64,000 bases of DNA, taken from positions 434,001 to 498,000 of the forward strand of contig NZ_MLQQ01000001.1 of assembly GCF_001865995.1 (NCBI RefSeq), written 5' to 3'. A program made the translations under genes and the position numbers. The stretch's first letter is position 1. Each line of letters starts with the position of its first letter. The stretch comes from Anaerobacillus arseniciselenatis (GTDB lineage: Bacteria; Bacillota; Bacilli; Bacillales; Anaerobacillaceae). Of the stretch, positions 35,319 through 45,524 are shown piece by piece. The notes under the pieces were generated by a model. The model searched no databases and was not told the origin of the DNA. It saw nothing but the letters and a program-made list of their open reading frames with translations.

Positions 35319-36510
35319 TTGCTACTCCCCCGATCGTATTCATTAACGTATGCACGTCTTTATCTCCCCTACCAGATAAGCAAACTAAAATTGATTGATC
35401 AGGTGATAAACTTGTTGCTTTCTTAAAAGCTTGTGCTAATGCGTGGGCACTTTCTATCGCCGGTATAATCCCTTCTAAACGAGATAACAATTGTAATGCC
35501 TCTATTGCTTCATCATCGGTAACACTCTCATAGCTCACTCTGCCAATATCTTTTAAGTGAGCATGTTCTGGACCAACTCCCGGATAATCTAACCCTGCCG
35601 AGATCGAGTGCGGCTCAATGATTTGTCCATCTTCGGTTTGTAACAAATACGTCAACGAACCGTGAATAACTCCTTTAGTGCCTTTTGTTAAAGTTGCTGC
35701 ATGTAAGTTTGTATCGACTCCTCTACCTGCTGCTTCAACTCCAGTTAAGTTAACCTTATCCTCTATAAATGGATAAAACATCCCCATCGCATTACTGCCT
35801 CCACCTACACAGGCAATAATTTCATTTGGAAGTTCACCTTTTAATGATAAAAATTGTTGCTTAGCTTCATCACCGATCACCCGTTGGAAGTCACGAACGA
35901 TTTGTGGATAAGGATGAGGACCAACGACAGAACCGATTAAATAAAATGTATCAGTAACATTTGTAACCCAATAACGAATCGCTTCATTTGTTGCATCTTT
36001 TAATGTCCGACTCCCACTACTAACCGGTATTACTTCTGCGCCTAAAAGCTCCATTCGAAAAACATTTAATCTCTGCCTCTCGATATCTTTTTCTCCCATA
36101 AATATTTTACATTGCAAGCCGAACTTTGCGGCAACCGTTGCTGCGGCTACTCCGTGCTGACCTGCACCAGTTTCCGCGATAATTTTTTTCTTGCCCATTC
36201 TTTTAGCAAGTAACGCTTGCCCAATGGCATTGTTAATTTTATGAGCACCAGTATGATTCAAATCTTCTCGTTTCAAGTAAATTTTCGCACCTTGAAAATG
36301 ATGAGTCACGTTTTCTGCATACGTTAACGCCGTTGGACGTCCTGAGTATAGTTTTAATTGCTCAATATATTCTTTTTTAAAAACTTCATCTGACATCGCT
36401 TCTTTAAAAGCTTCTTGCAATTCATTTAAAGCATACATTAACGTTTCTGGTACAAACTTACCACCGAATTCACCGAATCGCCCGTTTTCATCTGGGAATT
36501 GATATTTCAT
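35311..36510 (-). CDS. trpB: Tryptophan synthase beta chain
   Basis: 399 aa. PLP-dependent condensation of indole with serine. [20 protein letters not shown] (about 85-104) contains the PLP Lys; [12 protein letters not shown] and [10 protein letters not shown] (phosphate cup) follow. Overlaps trpF by 4 bases (ATGA) and trpA by 8. Confidence 0.98.
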   Translation of the reverse strand: MKYQFPDENGRFGEFGGKFVPETLMYALNELQEAFKEAMSDEVFKKEYIEQLKLYSGRPTALTYAENVTHHFQGAKIYLKREDLNHTGAHKINNAIGQALLAKRMGKKKIIAETGAGQHGVAAATVAAKFGLQCKIFMGEKDIERQRLNVFRMELLGAEVIPVSSGSRTLKDATNEAIRYWVTNVTDTFYLIGSVVGPHPYPQIVRDFQRVIGDEAKQQFLSLKGELPNEIIACVGGGSNAMGMFYPFIEDKVNLTGVEAAGRGVDTNLHAATLTKGTKGVIHGSLTYLLQTEDGQIIEPHSISAGLDYPGVGPEHAHLKDIGRVSYESVTDDEAIEALQLLSRLEGIIPAIESAHALAQAFKKATSLSPDQSILVCLSGRGDKDVHTLMNTIGGVANE

Positions 36511-37145
36511 ACAAATAACCTCTCCTCAAATTGTTTCTTTATTTTTTCAGATTTTCTACCACTTACTTCAATTCCACTAGATAAATCAATACCACCTGGA
36601 TCATATTGAAGAAGTTCATTGATCGTACTAACATTGATGCCCCCAGCAATAAAGCAAGGCACTTTTTGTTTTTCGGCTTCTCTTTTATATGCAGGAATCG
36701 CGGACCAGTCAAAAGTCACTCCAGTTCCACCTCTAACACCTTTCACTTTACTGTCGATGACATAGCCATCAACAACACCCTCATACTGCTTCATCAAATT
36801 TATTGCGGTCTCGGAGTGGTGGATGACTTTCCACACTTTTTGTTTAAAAGTTGCTTTTAAAGCTAAAATTTCCTCCACTGTTTCTTCACCATGACATTGA
36901 ATAACGTCTAATGCTATGTTTTCAACAGCTAATTGTATTTGATCGATAGGAGCATTAACAAAAACACCTACAAGCTTTTGCGAAACTTCTACCTTACTCA
37001 ACCACTCCTTTACTTCACTAGGTGTAACACAACGTTTACTTTCTGCAAACACAAAACCTAAATAATGAGCACTACTATTCGTGGCGACTTTAATATCTTC
37101 TAAACTATGATTTCCACAATATTTAAGCAAAGGTACTCGTTTCAT
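36507..37145 (-). CDS. trpF: Phosphoribosylanthranilate isomerase
   Basis: 212 aa TIM barrel. [16 protein letters not shown] (6-21; catalytic Cys in KYCG, where most relatives have KICG), [25 protein letters not shown] (general acid Asp region), and AGGINVSTI. Start chosen at the ATG giving MKRVPLL, after GGAG; it overlaps trpC by 23 bases. Confidence 0.96.
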   Translation of the reverse strand: MKRVPLLKYCGNHSLEDIKVATNSSAHYLGFVFAESKRCVTPSEVKEWLSKVEVSQKLVGVFVNAPIDQIQLAVENIALDVIQCHGEETVEEILALKATFKQKVWKVIHHSETAINLMKQYEGVVDGYVIDSKVKGVRGGTGVTFDWSAIPAYKREAEKQKVPCFIAGGINVSTINELLQYDPGGIDLSSGIEVSGRKSEKIKKQFEERLFV

Positions 37146-37899
37146 TCGCGCTTTCTCCAAATAAAGTTTTTATACCTAACTGTGGAGTTGGTGCTCTCAT
37201 CAATGTTTCCCCCACGAGAATAGCATTTGCAAATCCTTCTAGCTTCTTCAAATCACTCGCTGTACTAATTCCACTTTCACTAACGACAAAGAGATCTTCT
37301 GGTAATTGTTTGACAATTTCAATCGTATGATCAATATTTGTTTCAAACGTTTTAAGGTTACGATTGTTTATACCTAATATTTCAGGTGAAAAAGTAGATA
37401 ATACTTTTTCAATATCCTCTATTGAATGAACTTCTACGAGGCATTCCATGCCTTTTTCATAACTTTCTAAATAAAATTCATGTAGTTGATTTCGTTCTAG
37501 AATAGCAGCAATTAAAAGAATAGCATCTGCACCGATTCGCTTGCTTTGTTCAATTTGTTTCGTTGATATAATGAAATCTTTTCTTAACACCGGAATATTT
37601 ACTTTCTTTTTTATTTGTGTTAAATACGTCGGATGTCCTTTAAAATATTGTTCGTCGGTTAAAACAGAAAGAGAATCAGCATTCGCTTGTTCGTACTCTT
37701 TAGCAATTGATAATGGTTCGAAATTGTCCTTAATTACCCCTTTTGAAGGTGAAGCTTTTTTCACTTCAGCAATTAATCCTAAGTTTCGGTTTGTATTACA
37801 AAGTGCCTTCAGTAAAGAATAGCGCTTAACTTCTTCATTTTCTGATAAGATTAGGTTTTCGACTTCTAATTTTTTTGTTTCTACGATTTTATTCAACAT
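37123..37899 (-). CDS. trpC: Indole-3-glycerol phosphate synthase
   Basis: 258 aa TIM barrel. Family motifs LIAEVKKASPSKGVIKDNF (about 43-61, catalytic Lys/Glu), VLRKDFII, DAILLIAAIL, LVEVHSIED, GINNRNLKTF and VVSESGI. The start is the ATG giving MLNKIVETKK; AAAGGAG lies 10 bases upstream inside trpD. It overlaps the trpD end by 11 bases. Confidence 0.97.
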   Translation of the reverse strand: MLNKIVETKKLEVENLILSENEEVKRYSLLKALCNTNRNLGLIAEVKKASPSKGVIKDNFEPLSIAKEYEQANADSLSVLTDEQYFKGHPTYLTQIKKKVNIPVLRKDFIISTKQIEQSKRIGADAILLIAAILERNQLHEFYLESYEKGMECLVEVHSIEDIEKVLSTFSPEILGINNRNLKTFETNIDHTIEIVKQLPEDLFVVSESGISTASDLKKLEGFANAILVGETLMRAPTPQLGIKTLFGESANETSTFA

Positions 37900-38917
37900 G
37901 ACGTAGCAGCTCCTTTCTTTCTTGAAGGGATTCAAACTGACGAAAAGCTTTACCAGAAGAAATCACCTCTTTTGTTAGTTGAACACCTTCTTTTATACTT
38001 TCTACTTCACCTGCGATATAAAGAGCACTTGCACAGTTCAATACAACAATGTTTTCAGCTGTTGTGTGTGCTCTTCCTTTGAATATATTTTCAATGATTT
38101 CAGCACTCTCTGTCACTGAAGTCGCTTTAATGTCACATAAGTCGCCTCTTTTGATTCCGAATTGTTCAGGGGTTATTTGATAACTTTCAATGTCTCCATT
38201 TACTAATTCAATAATATTGGTATGAGTAGAAATTGAACATTCATCAATTCCTTCCCCCCCTGTTACAAATAGTGCTCGTTTACTCCCTAATTCTCTTAAC
38301 GTCTCTGCCATTTTGTAAGCAAAATTCCGATCAAACACACCGATCATTTGGCGATTCGCTTTGGCCGGATTAACTAACGGCCCTAATAAGTTAAAAATCG
38401 TTTTGAATCCTAGTGATTTTCTCGTTGAAGCGACGTGCTTCATCGAACTGTGATATAAAGGAGCAAACAAAAAACATAACCCTTTATTTGTTAATGCACT
38501 AACCGCCTCTGTTGGTGATGATTGTACCGGAATATTTAATTTTTCTAACACATCGGCACTACCGCTTGATGATGAAATGGCACGATTTCCGTGCTTTGCC
38601 ACTTTTACTCCACAAGCAGAAGCTAAAATGGCCGTTGCTGTGGAAATATTAAACGTCGATAATTGATCTCCACCCGTTCCACAAGTATCTAAAAGTTTCG
38701 TTTCCTCGTGTTGTAATGAGATGGCATGCTCTCTCATTGACTCGCCAAAGCCAACCATTTCATCGACTGTTTCACCACGAAGTCGCATCATTGAAAGAAG
38801 CCCCGCAATTTGCGCTTCTTCACCAACTCCAGCCATCATTTCATCCATGACTAATTTAGCCTCATTGCGGTCTAATGTTTTTCCTTCTGAACATTTTTTT
38901 AAAATGTGTTTAAACAT
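37889..38917 (-). CDS. trpD: Anthranilate phosphoribosyltransferase
   Basis: 342 aa. Adds phosphoribosyl to anthranilate. DTCGTGGDQLSTFNISTATA (about 77-96, the CGTGGD PRPP loop), KHGNRAISSSSGSADVLE and FNLLGPLVNPA are diagnostic. Overlaps trpE by 8 bases. Confidence 0.98.
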   Translation of the reverse strand: MFKHILKKCSEGKTLDRNEAKLVMDEMMAGVGEEAQIAGLLSMMRLRGETVDEMVGFGESMREHAISLQHEETKLLDTCGTGGDQLSTFNISTATAILASACGVKVAKHGNRAISSSSGSADVLEKLNIPVQSSPTEAVSALTNKGLCFLFAPLYHSSMKHVASTRKSLGFKTIFNLLGPLVNPAKANRQMIGVFDRNFAYKMAETLRELGSKRALFVTGGEGIDECSISTHTNIIELVNGDIESYQITPEQFGIKRGDLCDIKATSVTESAEIIENIFKGRAHTTAENIVVLNCASALYIAGEVESIKEGVQLTKEVISSGKAFRQFESLQERKELLRHVE

Positions 38918-40433
38918 TAGAAATCAACTCCCTTCCTCTGCCGAACATTTTCTCGGCAATCATAATCGCTTTTATTAATGCTTTTGCTTTATTTCTTGTT
39001 TCTTCATATTCATTTTCTGGAATAGAATCTGCTACGACACCTGCTCCAGCTTGAACGTACGCTTTATTACCTTTAATAACTAACGTCCTTATCGCAATAC
39101 AAGAATCGATATTGCCATCAAAACCTAAGTAAGCAATCGCTCCTGCATAATACTGTCTTCTTGTAGGTTCCATTTCTTTTAAAATTTGCATCGCTCTTAT
39201 TTTAGGAGCTCCTGAAACAGTCCCCGCTGGAAACGAAGAGAAGAGTGCATCAATTGGATGTACTTTTTGATCAATTCGTCCTGTTACTTTTGAAATCATA
39301 TGCATCACATGCGAGAACTTCCCAATTTCCATAAGTACTGGAACGTCTACTGAGCCAAAACTAGCTACTCTACCGATATCATTTCTTGCTAAATCTACTA
39401 ACATATAATGCTCGGCTCTTTCTTTTTCATCATTTAAAAGTTCTACCGCAAGAGCATCATCTTCTTCCTTTGACTTCCCGCGTTTTCGAGTTCCGGCAAT
39501 CGGATGAATTTCGATATGTCCTTCTTCAATTTGAACTAACCTTTCAGGTGAACTGCCCACAATTTCGACATCGTCAATTTTTAAGTAAAATAAATACGGA
39601 GAAGGATTCACCATCCTTAATACTCGATAAAGCTCGATACCACTTACGGTGATATCTAATTCAAAACGCTGCGAAAGTACTGCTTGAAAAACATCGCCAG
39701 CACGAATATAATCCTTAATTTTATTAACATCGCTGCAAAACGTATTTTTATCATAATTCGATCGAACGTTTGCAAAGCTTACTTCCTCTTCTACCGGCGG
39801 TTGAAAAAGCTTTGTTGTTACATTCGCTTGCAAAATCCTTTCAATCATTAGATTTATTTTTTCTGAAGCAGTCATATATAGTTCCTTTAAGTTGCTCTTA
39901 TCTTCATTCCCAATCCTATTCACATGATGAATAACGAAAAGTTCTTTTTTATGGTGGTCATACGCTAAAATCGTTTCACAAAAAACAAAATTCATTTTTT
40001 CTTCCTCATCAAGTTTATTGTTACTAGCTAGAACGGGTTCCATAAGTTCAACAGCATCATAGGAAATAGCACCTACAGCGCCACCCCGGAAAGGAATCGG
40101 TAAATCAACTTCCTTTACATCAAGATAGGAGATAGCAGCGTCAAACGCTTTTTTAAAACTAGAAAAGGAAAATATCACTTCATTGTTTTCGTCTTCAAAT
40201 GTGTATAAATTATTTTTTTCTTTTAAATAAAATTTCGGAGATAAGCCTATAAAAGAATATCTTGACCAAGGAGACTGCTCATCTTTACTTTCTAATAAAA
40301 AAACAGCTTCATTTTCTAATTGTTGAAAAATTTGAATCGGAGTTAATGTGTCTGCAAAAAAATGGGAAATAAAAGGAATGGTTTTATACTGTTTAGCATC
40401 TTGTAAAAATTGTGCTATTGAAGGGTTTTTCAT
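38910..40433 (-). CDS. trpE: Anthranilate synthase component I
   Basis: 507 aa. Converts chorismate to anthranilate with a glutamine amidotransferase subunit. N-terminal region with the feedback-site element LLESKDEQSPWSRYSFIG (about 46-63); catalytic PSPYLFYL, GSSPERLV, HPIAGTRKRGKS, DLARNDIGRV and GTVSGAPKIRAMQI. No fused amidotransferase and no trpG in the cluster, so TrpG/PabA is presumably in the folate operon as in B. subtilis. First trp gene; its leader carries TRAP triplets. Confidence 0.98.
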   Translation of the reverse strand: MKNPSIAQFLQDAKQYKTIPFISHFFADTLTPIQIFQQLENEAVFLLESKDEQSPWSRYSFIGLSPKFYLKEKNNLYTFEDENNEVIFSFSSFKKAFDAAISYLDVKEVDLPIPFRGGAVGAISYDAVELMEPVLASNNKLDEEEKMNFVFCETILAYDHHKKELFVIHHVNRIGNEDKSNLKELYMTASEKINLMIERILQANVTTKLFQPPVEEEVSFANVRSNYDKNTFCSDVNKIKDYIRAGDVFQAVLSQRFELDITVSGIELYRVLRMVNPSPYLFYLKIDDVEIVGSSPERLVQIEEGHIEIHPIAGTRKRGKSKEEDDALAVELLNDEKERAEHYMLVDLARNDIGRVASFGSVDVPVLMEIGKFSHVMHMISKVTGRIDQKVHPIDALFSSFPAGTVSGAPKIRAMQILKEMEPTRRQYYAGAIAYLGFDGNIDSCIAIRTLVIKGNKAYVQAGAGVVADSIPENEYEETRNKAKALIKAIMIAEKMFGRGRELISNV

Positions 40434-40557
40434 TAATTTTCACCTCACTAATTTGGTGAAAAGAAAATGAAAAAGAATATGAGGATGAGATATATGATAG
40501 TTTTTTTAAACTTTAAATGCTTTATGAACTTTTATTATAAAAAGGTTCAAATAAGCG

Positions 40558-40680
40558 AAAAAAGGGCTCTCTCATAAGTGTCTGACACAATGTAAAGCTT
40601 ACTAAATATAGACGTATATATTTATTATCCGTCTATATTTAGTGCCTAACGGTGTCTGACACTTTGTTTTGAGACAGCCC
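40558..40680 (-). terminator. Trp attenuator terminator built from a family 4 repeat
   Basis: On the minus strand GGGCTGTCTC (40671-40680) pairs, with one mismatch, with GAGAGAGCCC (40564-40573), followed by six Ts. The interior is a family 4 element: GTGTCAGACAC, a perfect 14-bp arm ACTAAATATAGACG/CGTCTATATTTAGT, then a second GTGTCAGACAC. The hairpin of about 117 bases lies between the TRAP triplets and trpE. Confidence 0.75.
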
Positions 40681-40699
40681 CATACTTAATAAACGATAC

Positions 40700-40773
40700 C
40701 TCTGCTCAGCTCATCTCACTTTTCTCATTCTCTTCTCTACTCAACTATATTAAACACTACTCACTCTGCTCTA
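40700..40773 (-). promoter_or_regulatory. TRAP-binding region of the trpE leader
   Basis: About 13 GAG or TAG triplets within 74 bases, many separated by 2-3 bases: GAG CA GAG T GAG TAG, then TAG TT GAG TAG, GAG, GAG, GAG AT GAG CT GAG CA GAG. This is the signature bound by the 11-subunit TRAP ring, and mtrB is in the same window. GAGATGAGCT can pair with GGCTGTCTC of the terminator, a plausible antiterminator. No convincing promoter was found upstream; a family 1 fragment lies at 40773-40797. Confidence 0.85.
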
Positions 40774-40870
40774 AAGAAAAGCGCAAACGCCTTGGATAGA
40801 CAACTTTCTAAGTTGAACTACGCTTTCCTATTTAAAAAAATCTACAACTAAACTACTCTTATACGTCATC

Positions 40871-41254
40871 TTACACCCGGTTATGTGTATCTGTCAACGT
40901 TAAATCAGGTCTCAAATGAACGGCTTCCTCTAAATAAACATGTTTAATTTCTTGTTGTGTTACATCGGTATTAACCGTAAGCATTACTCGAATACATTTC
41001 TGCAAACTATTAGGAACGGGTATTTCCCTTGAGCACATTACTGGAACATACGTCCAATCAGTAAACGAGCGTAATGCTTTTGCCGGAAAAGCTGCATTTA
41101 AATCTTCAGTAACGGTGATCATTACGTGAGCAACGATGTCCGCTTCAAGTTGATTTTTTTCGATCATTTCTTTTAACAAACGTTCTGTCGATGCTACGAT
41201 TTCATTTTCGTTATTATTATTTACTGTAATCGCACCGCGAATTCCTCTAACCAT
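40871..41254 (-). CDS. aroH: Chorismate mutase, AroH class
   Basis: 127 aa monofunctional AroH-type enzyme converting chorismate to prephenate. MVRGIRGAITV carries the active-site Arg7; the CSREIPVPNSLQKCIRVML segment (about 75-93) carries the Glu and Arg of the family. Trimeric in B. subtilis. Between aroB and trpE. Confidence 0.96.
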   Translation of the reverse strand: MVRGIRGAITVNNNNENEIVASTERLLKEMIEKNQLEADIVAHVMITVTEDLNAAFPAKALRSFTDWTYVPVMCSREIPVPNSLQKCIRVMLTVNTDVTQQEIKHVYLEEAVHLRPDLTLTDTHNRV

Positions 41255-41290
41255 GTAACCCCTCCGTAGTTTCTATTTTCGAAATATTAA

Positions 41291-42358
41291 TTAGCCTAAT
41301 AATGACCTTAAGCGATCTTCTGAAACGGAAACGACCTCTACTTTTCCTATCTCACTTAATAAAACCATCCGAACAATGCCTTCTTCTGATTTTTTATCTT
41401 TTTTCATTGCAATAATTAGATCTTCTGTTGTTAATTGTTCAGGAATAGATACACTATAATTGTATTTTTTAAACCATTCAATGATGCTTGGGATGTTTAA
41501 GTTTTTATTATAGTAATCTTCACTCACTTTTAAAGCAAAGATAATGCCTATGACAACTGCTTCTCCGTGAGTTATTTTCCCATAACCTAAATTTGTTTCA
41601 ATAGCGTGAGCCAACGTATGACCAAAATTCAAAAAAGCACGAATTCCTTTTTCGGTTTCATCCTCTTTTACTACCGCTGCTTTCACGGAGATGGACCTTG
41701 TTAATAGCTCTTCAGCTACATTTCCTTTTATTTGTGAGAAATTATCGATATTTTCTTTTAACCATTTCAAAAAAGGAGGGTCCCAAATGAAACCATGTTT
41801 AATTACTTCAGCAAAACCAGAGCGCCATTCATGTTCAGGTAATGTTTGTAACGTTTCAGTATCATAAATAACGGCTTCTGGCTGATAAAAGGCACCCACC
41901 ATATTTTTACCTAATGGGTGATTAATCGCTACTTTCCCCCCTACACTACTATCGTGGGCTAACAGTGTCGTAGGAACTTGCACAAAGGCAATACCTCTCA
42001 TGTATGTTGCAGCAACAAATCCTGCTAAATCACCGACAACCCCACCACCGAGAGCAATGATAAGAGAGCGACGATCTAGTCCTTTTTCAAGCGCAAACCC
42101 TTGAATTTCATAATAATTTTGAAATGATTTCGACGCCTCTCCGCTAGGAATTATATATTCATACACAGAGTGTCCATCGTTTATTCCTGACTTAATATCA
42201 TTTAAATATAATGGCGCAACTTTATCATCAGTTATTATTAAGATCGAGGTTACTGATAGCTGGAGACTCTTAATGATCTCTCCGATGTCAAAACGAATAT
42301 CTTTACCAATATATAATGGATATTCTTTTGTTTTCGTCTCAATTCTCATCGCTTCCAT
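41291..42358 (-). CDS. aroB: 3-dehydroquinate synthase
   Basis: 355 aa, NAD- and metal-dependent cyclisation of DAHP. GGGVVGDLAGFVAATYMRGI (about 105-124), TTLLAHDSSVGGKVAINHPL, the metal ligand region SGFAEVIKHG, and FNFGHTLAHAIE with HGEAVVIG. Directly abuts aroC. Confidence 0.97.
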   Translation of the reverse strand: MEAMRIETKTKEYPLYIGKDIRFDIGEIIKSLQLSVTSILIITDDKVAPLYLNDIKSGINDGHSVYEYIIPSGEASKSFQNYYEIQGFALEKGLDRRSLIIALGGGVVGDLAGFVAATYMRGIAFVQVPTTLLAHDSSVGGKVAINHPLGKNMVGAFYQPEAVIYDTETLQTLPEHEWRSGFAEVIKHGFIWDPPFLKWLKENIDNFSQIKGNVAEELLTRSISVKAAVVKEDETEKGIRAFLNFGHTLAHAIETNLGYGKITHGEAVVIGIIFALKVSEDYYNKNLNIPSIIEWFKKYNYSVSIPEQLTTEDLIIAMKKDKKSEEGIVRMVLLSEIGKVEVVSVSEDRLRSLLG

Positions 42359-43527
42359 TAAAAGTTTTTCACCCGTTCCTCGTAGCGTTCAATATTTTCT
42401 TTTATATCACCGATAAAGTCACTACCGAATTTATCTAACAATGCAGAAGCAACTTCCCAGGCAACGACTGCCTCACAAACAACTGCCGCAGCTGGAACCG
42501 CACAGCTATCAGAACGTTCGATACTCGCCTCAAAGGCTTCCTTTGTGTCGATATCGACACTTTGTAACGGTTTATAAAGAGTTGGGATAGGTTTCATAAC
42601 TCCCTTAACGACAATTGGCATTCCGTTTGTCATTCCACCTTCGAAGCCACCTAAATTATTCGTTTTACGTTTGTAACCATTTTCTTGGTCCCAAGTAATT
42701 TCATCGTGAATTTCACTTCCTGGCTTTCTCGCAGCTTCAAAGCCAATACCAATTTCAACGCCTTTAAATGCATTAATTCCCATCACTGCTCCAGCAATTT
42801 TTGCATCTAATTTTTTATCATAGTGTACATAACTTCCTAAACCTACAGGAACTCCTTCAACGAGTACTTCTACAACTCCTCCAATAGAGTCACCATCTTC
42901 TTTCGCTTGATCAATGGCATTCATCATTTTCTTTTCAGCATCACTATCTAAGCATCGTACAGGAGAATCTTCAGTTCTTTGTTGAACATCTTCGATTGTT
43001 TCATAGTTGACATCTCGAGCTTTAACTCCACCAATCTCGACAACATGACTTGCCACTTTAATTCCAAACTGTGACAAGATTTTTTTCGCAACAGCACCAG
43101 CTGCAACCCGTACCGTAGTTTCTCTGGCCGAAGACCTTTCTAGTACATTTCTCATGTCACGATGATTATATTTTAGTGCACCATTTAAATCTGCATGCCC
43201 AGGACGTGGTCTAGTAATCGTTCGTTTAACATCACTAGCTTCCCCTTCAAAAGGTTCAATCCCCATAATTTCCGTCCAATGTTTCCAGTCATCATTTTCA
43301 ACAATAAGAGTGATAGGTGCGCCTGTAGTTCCCCCGTGCCTAACACCACTCGTAATCTTCACTTGATCTTTTTCAATTTGCATTCTTCGACCACGGCCAT
43401 GGCCTTTTTGACGTCTTGCTAATTCTTGATCAATATCTTGTTTTTCTAAAGTTAAATGGGCAGGAACCCCTTCAACGATCGTCGTTAATTGTGGGCCGTG
43501 CGACTCACCTGCTGTTAAATATCTCAT
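42358..43527 (-). CDS. aroC: Chorismate synthase
   Basis: 389 aa, FMN-dependent last step to chorismate (named aroF in B. subtilis). [19 protein letters not shown] (2-20), [24 protein letters not shown], and [19 protein letters not shown] signatures. Start is the ATG after AAGGAGGAACCATGAA. First gene of the supraoperon; extended -10 promoter at 43571. Confidence 0.98.
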   Translation of the reverse strand: MRYLTAGESHGPQLTTIVEGVPAHLTLEKQDIDQELARRQKGHGRGRRMQIEKDQVKITSGVRHGGTTGAPITLIVENDDWKHWTEIMGIEPFEGEASDVKRTITRPRPGHADLNGALKYNHRDMRNVLERSSARETTVRVAAGAVAKKILSQFGIKVASHVVEIGGVKARDVNYETIEDVQQRTEDSPVRCLDSDAEKKMMNAIDQAKEDGDSIGGVVEVLVEGVPVGLGSYVHYDKKLDAKIAGAVMGINAFKGVEIGIGFEAARKPGSEIHDEITWDQENGYKRKTNNLGGFEGGMTNGMPIVVKGVMKPIPTLYKPLQSVDIDTKEAFEASIERSDSCAVPAAAVVCEAVVAWEVASALLDKFGSDFIGDIKENIERYEERVKNF

Positions 43528-43550
43528 TTCATGGTTCCTCCTTGATTTCT

Positions 43551-43570
43551 TTAGCGCTTTCATGCGCTAA
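43551..43570 (-). promoter_or_regulatory. Palindrome at the predicted start point of the aro supraoperon
   Basis: Minus strand TTAGCGCATGAAAGCGCTAA: 7-bp arms TTAGCGC/GCGCTAA, immediately after the -10 box. It contains TGAAAGCGCTAA, 12 of 14 matches to the CcpA cre consensus. It could be an operator or an RNA 5'-end hairpin. Confidence 0.5.
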
Positions 43571-43599
43571 ATTATAACATAGTTTTCTTTCTTTGTCTT
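43571..43599 (-). promoter_or_regulatory. Predicted sigma-A promoter of the aro-trp supraoperon
   Basis: Extended -10 TGTTATAAT (TATAAT 43571-43576), 17-base spacer, weak -35 AAGACA (43594-43599). Confidence 0.55.
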
Positions 43600-43647
43600 A
43601 TGAATAATTAAATTTTTATAAAATTTTTATTGCTTTTTAATCTTATA

Positions 43648-43738
43648 AAAAATCCCGGTCGATTCTCTCTGTCTTCGCTTAAAGTTTTAAGCAAATTTTA
43701 GAGGCTTGCTCAAGGAAATCGACCGAGCATTCTTTCCG
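43648..43738. repeat. Family 2 palindromic element after cheR
   Basis: Stem CCGGTCGATT / AATCGACCG, core CTTCGCTTAAAGTTTTAAGC...TTAGAGGCTTGCTCAAGG. Just downstream of the cheR stop. Confidence 0.75.
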
Positions 43739-43748
43739 TTATTTATCA

Positions 43749-44522
43749 TTAGCCTTTTTTGCGATAAAAAAAGGTATCTTCCGTTTCAAAGCCATATTCA
43801 GTTGGATTAAAAATTTGTTCCGTGCTCCCAACGAATAATACTCCACCAGGTCTTAGTGCAGCGCAAAACTTATGATATAATTCGTGTTTAGCTTCTTCTG
43901 TAAAATAGATCATGACATTACGACAAACGATTAAGTCAAAATTTGTATCAAACCGATCCGATAATAAATTTTGATTTTTAAAATTAATGAGCTTTTTTAT
44001 ATCATCCTTTACTTTATAGCCCATTTCATCATGGATAAAATGCTTTTTAAGTACATCTTTTGGCACATCTTTTATGGAACGATCAGTGTAAAAACCAACT
44101 TTAGCACGTTCTAAGATTGCTCTATCTAAATCTGTAGCCAATATACTAATATTGGAAGGAGTGGTATATTTAGAAAGTATCATCGCTAATGTATATGGTT
44201 CTTCCCCTGTGGAACAAGCAGCACTCCAAATTTTCACCCTTTTACTATTCTCCATTAAACGAGGTAATATTTTCTTCTCAAATACTTCCCAACGTTTAGG
44301 ATTACGATAAAATTCTGAAACATTGATTGTCATCCTTTCAAGAAGTTCATCAAATAACTCATGGCTTTTAATCATTGAATTAAAGTAACTATGAAAATCA
44401 TTAAACCCGCGCTTATCTCTCAATGACGTGAGACGACGCTTCATTTGCGCTTCTTTATATAAGGATAAATCAATACCTGTTTTTCCTTTAATGTTTTCTA
44501 TAAAACGTTGATAATCATCCAT
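43749..44522 (-). CDS. cheR: Chemotaxis protein methyltransferase CheR
   Basis: 257 aa. SAM-dependent methylation of glutamates on chemoreceptors. N-terminal helical domain (about 1-75), then [20 protein letters not shown] (about 93-112, SAM site), [11 protein letters not shown] and [16 protein letters not shown] motif ([15 protein letters not shown]). ATG chosen after AAAGGGG. Between ndk and aroC as in B. subtilis. Confidence 0.96.
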   Translation of the reverse strand: MDDYQRFIENIKGKTGIDLSLYKEAQMKRRLTSLRDKRGFNDFHSYFNSMIKSHELFDELLERMTINVSEFYRNPKRWEVFEKKILPRLMENSKRVKIWSAACSTGEEPYTLAMILSKYTTPSNISILATDLDRAILERAKVGFYTDRSIKDVPKDVLKKHFIHDEMGYKVKDDIKKLINFKNQNLLSDRFDTNFDLIVCRNVMIYFTEEAKHELYHKFCAALRPGGVLFVGSTEQIFNPTEYGFETEDTFFYRKKG

Positions 44523-44616
44523 TATACTGTTCCCCTTTTTAGAAGACAAATCTCATTTATTTATATATCTTTATATCATACTTTAGTATTTGTTACTAGA
44601 GAAACTTACTTTCATG

Positions 44617-44900
44617 CAATACCAACATGACGAATAACGTCACCATCTAATATGAAAAAATGTCGGTCGACTTTCTTTCGTTTCGCTGTAAATCTCTATC
44701 GAGCTTTAGAGGCTCACTCAAGAAAATCGACCGAGCATTCTTTTTTTATACAAAACACTCACCACAATCCTTCGTCACCAACGCTACTGACCATTCACAC
44801 GATGGAATATCCTTCGACCAAGATGCTTTGCGACAAGGAAGTCTGCTTCGAAGCATTACTAAGAGACGCAAGAGCATACCCTATTAACATATAAAAGGGT
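44617..44900. repeat. Family 2 palindromic element and flank, cheR-ndk gap
   Basis: Stem TCGGTCGACTTTC / GAAAATCGACCGA around CGTTTCGCTGTAAATCTCTA...TAGAGGCTCA (about 44660-44745), with a CATGACGAATAACGTCACC hairpin before it. 44925-44943 is a CAAC-rich tract. No gene. Confidence 0.8.
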
Positions 44901-44941
44901 ATTTTTTCCTTTCTAACTAACCAACAAGCCAACAAACCAAC

Positions 44942-44976
44942 AAAAAAAGGCTAAGCTTTTTCGCTTAGCCTTTTTT
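44942..44976 (-). terminator. Terminator of ndk
   Basis: AAAAAAAGGCTAAGC/GCTTAGCCTTTTTT stem with a TTTTTC loop; works on either strand. Confidence 0.95.
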
Positions 44977-44982
44977 ATAAAG

Positions 44983-45426
44983 TTAAACCCAAGGGTTAAT
45001 TGTTTTTTCGTAACTAATTAATTCTTCATTTTTAAAGAAAATACCAATTTCACGGTCTGCGCTTTCAGGAGAATCAGATCCGTGAATAACATTCATACTT
45101 AATTTTGCTGCATAGTCACCACGAATAGTTCCTGGATCTGAATCAGCCGGGTTTGTAGCACCCATCATTTTACGTGCTGTATTAATGACATTCTCACCTT
45201 CCCAAACCATTGCAAACACCGGTCCAGAAGTAATAAAATCGACAAGCTCACCAAAAAATGGACGCTCTTTATGTTCAGCATAATGAGTTTCTGCCATTTC
45301 CTTTGTAACCGTTAACAATTTTGCTCCTACTAACTGAAACCCCTTATTTTCAAATCTTGAAACAATTTCTCCGACTAAATTTCTTTGTACACCATCTGGT
45401 TTAACCATTAAATATGTTCTTTCCAT
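44983..45426 (-). CDS. ndk: Nucleoside diphosphate kinase
   Basis: 147 aa. Balances NTP pools through a phospho-His intermediate, His in [20 protein letters not shown] (about 112-131). N-terminal [20 protein letters not shown] is diagnostic. The ATG giving MERTYL is used; the longer frame is discarded. Confidence 0.98.
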   Translation of the reverse strand: MERTYLMVKPDGVQRNLVGEIVSRFENKGFQLVGAKLLTVTKEMAETHYAEHKERPFFGELVDFITSGPVFAMVWEGENVINTARKMMGATNPADSDPGTIRGDYAAKLSMNVIHGSDSPESADREIGIFFKNEELISYEKTINPWV

Positions 45427-45524
45427 TTTAAATAACCTCACTCTCTCAATATGTATGTAATTATAAAATTTCGACATTTTTAATTATAACAAATTTTATA
45501 AATATATTCAATATTTATAATCTC

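Noticed and set aside
40441..40500. GAG/TAG triplets on the plus strand near 40480
   Set aside because: They are on the wrong strand for the trp transcript; the relevant triplets are at 40700-40773.
40434..40557. T-box or second terminator between the trp attenuator and trpE
   Set aside because: No T-box sequence (GGTGG-ACCGCG type) is present; a GAAC/GTTC hairpin near 40525-40547 is AU-rich and lacks a T-run.
44652..44894. Plus-strand open frames between cheR and ndk
   Set aside because: Both frames cover a family 2 repeat and contradict each other; no start signals.
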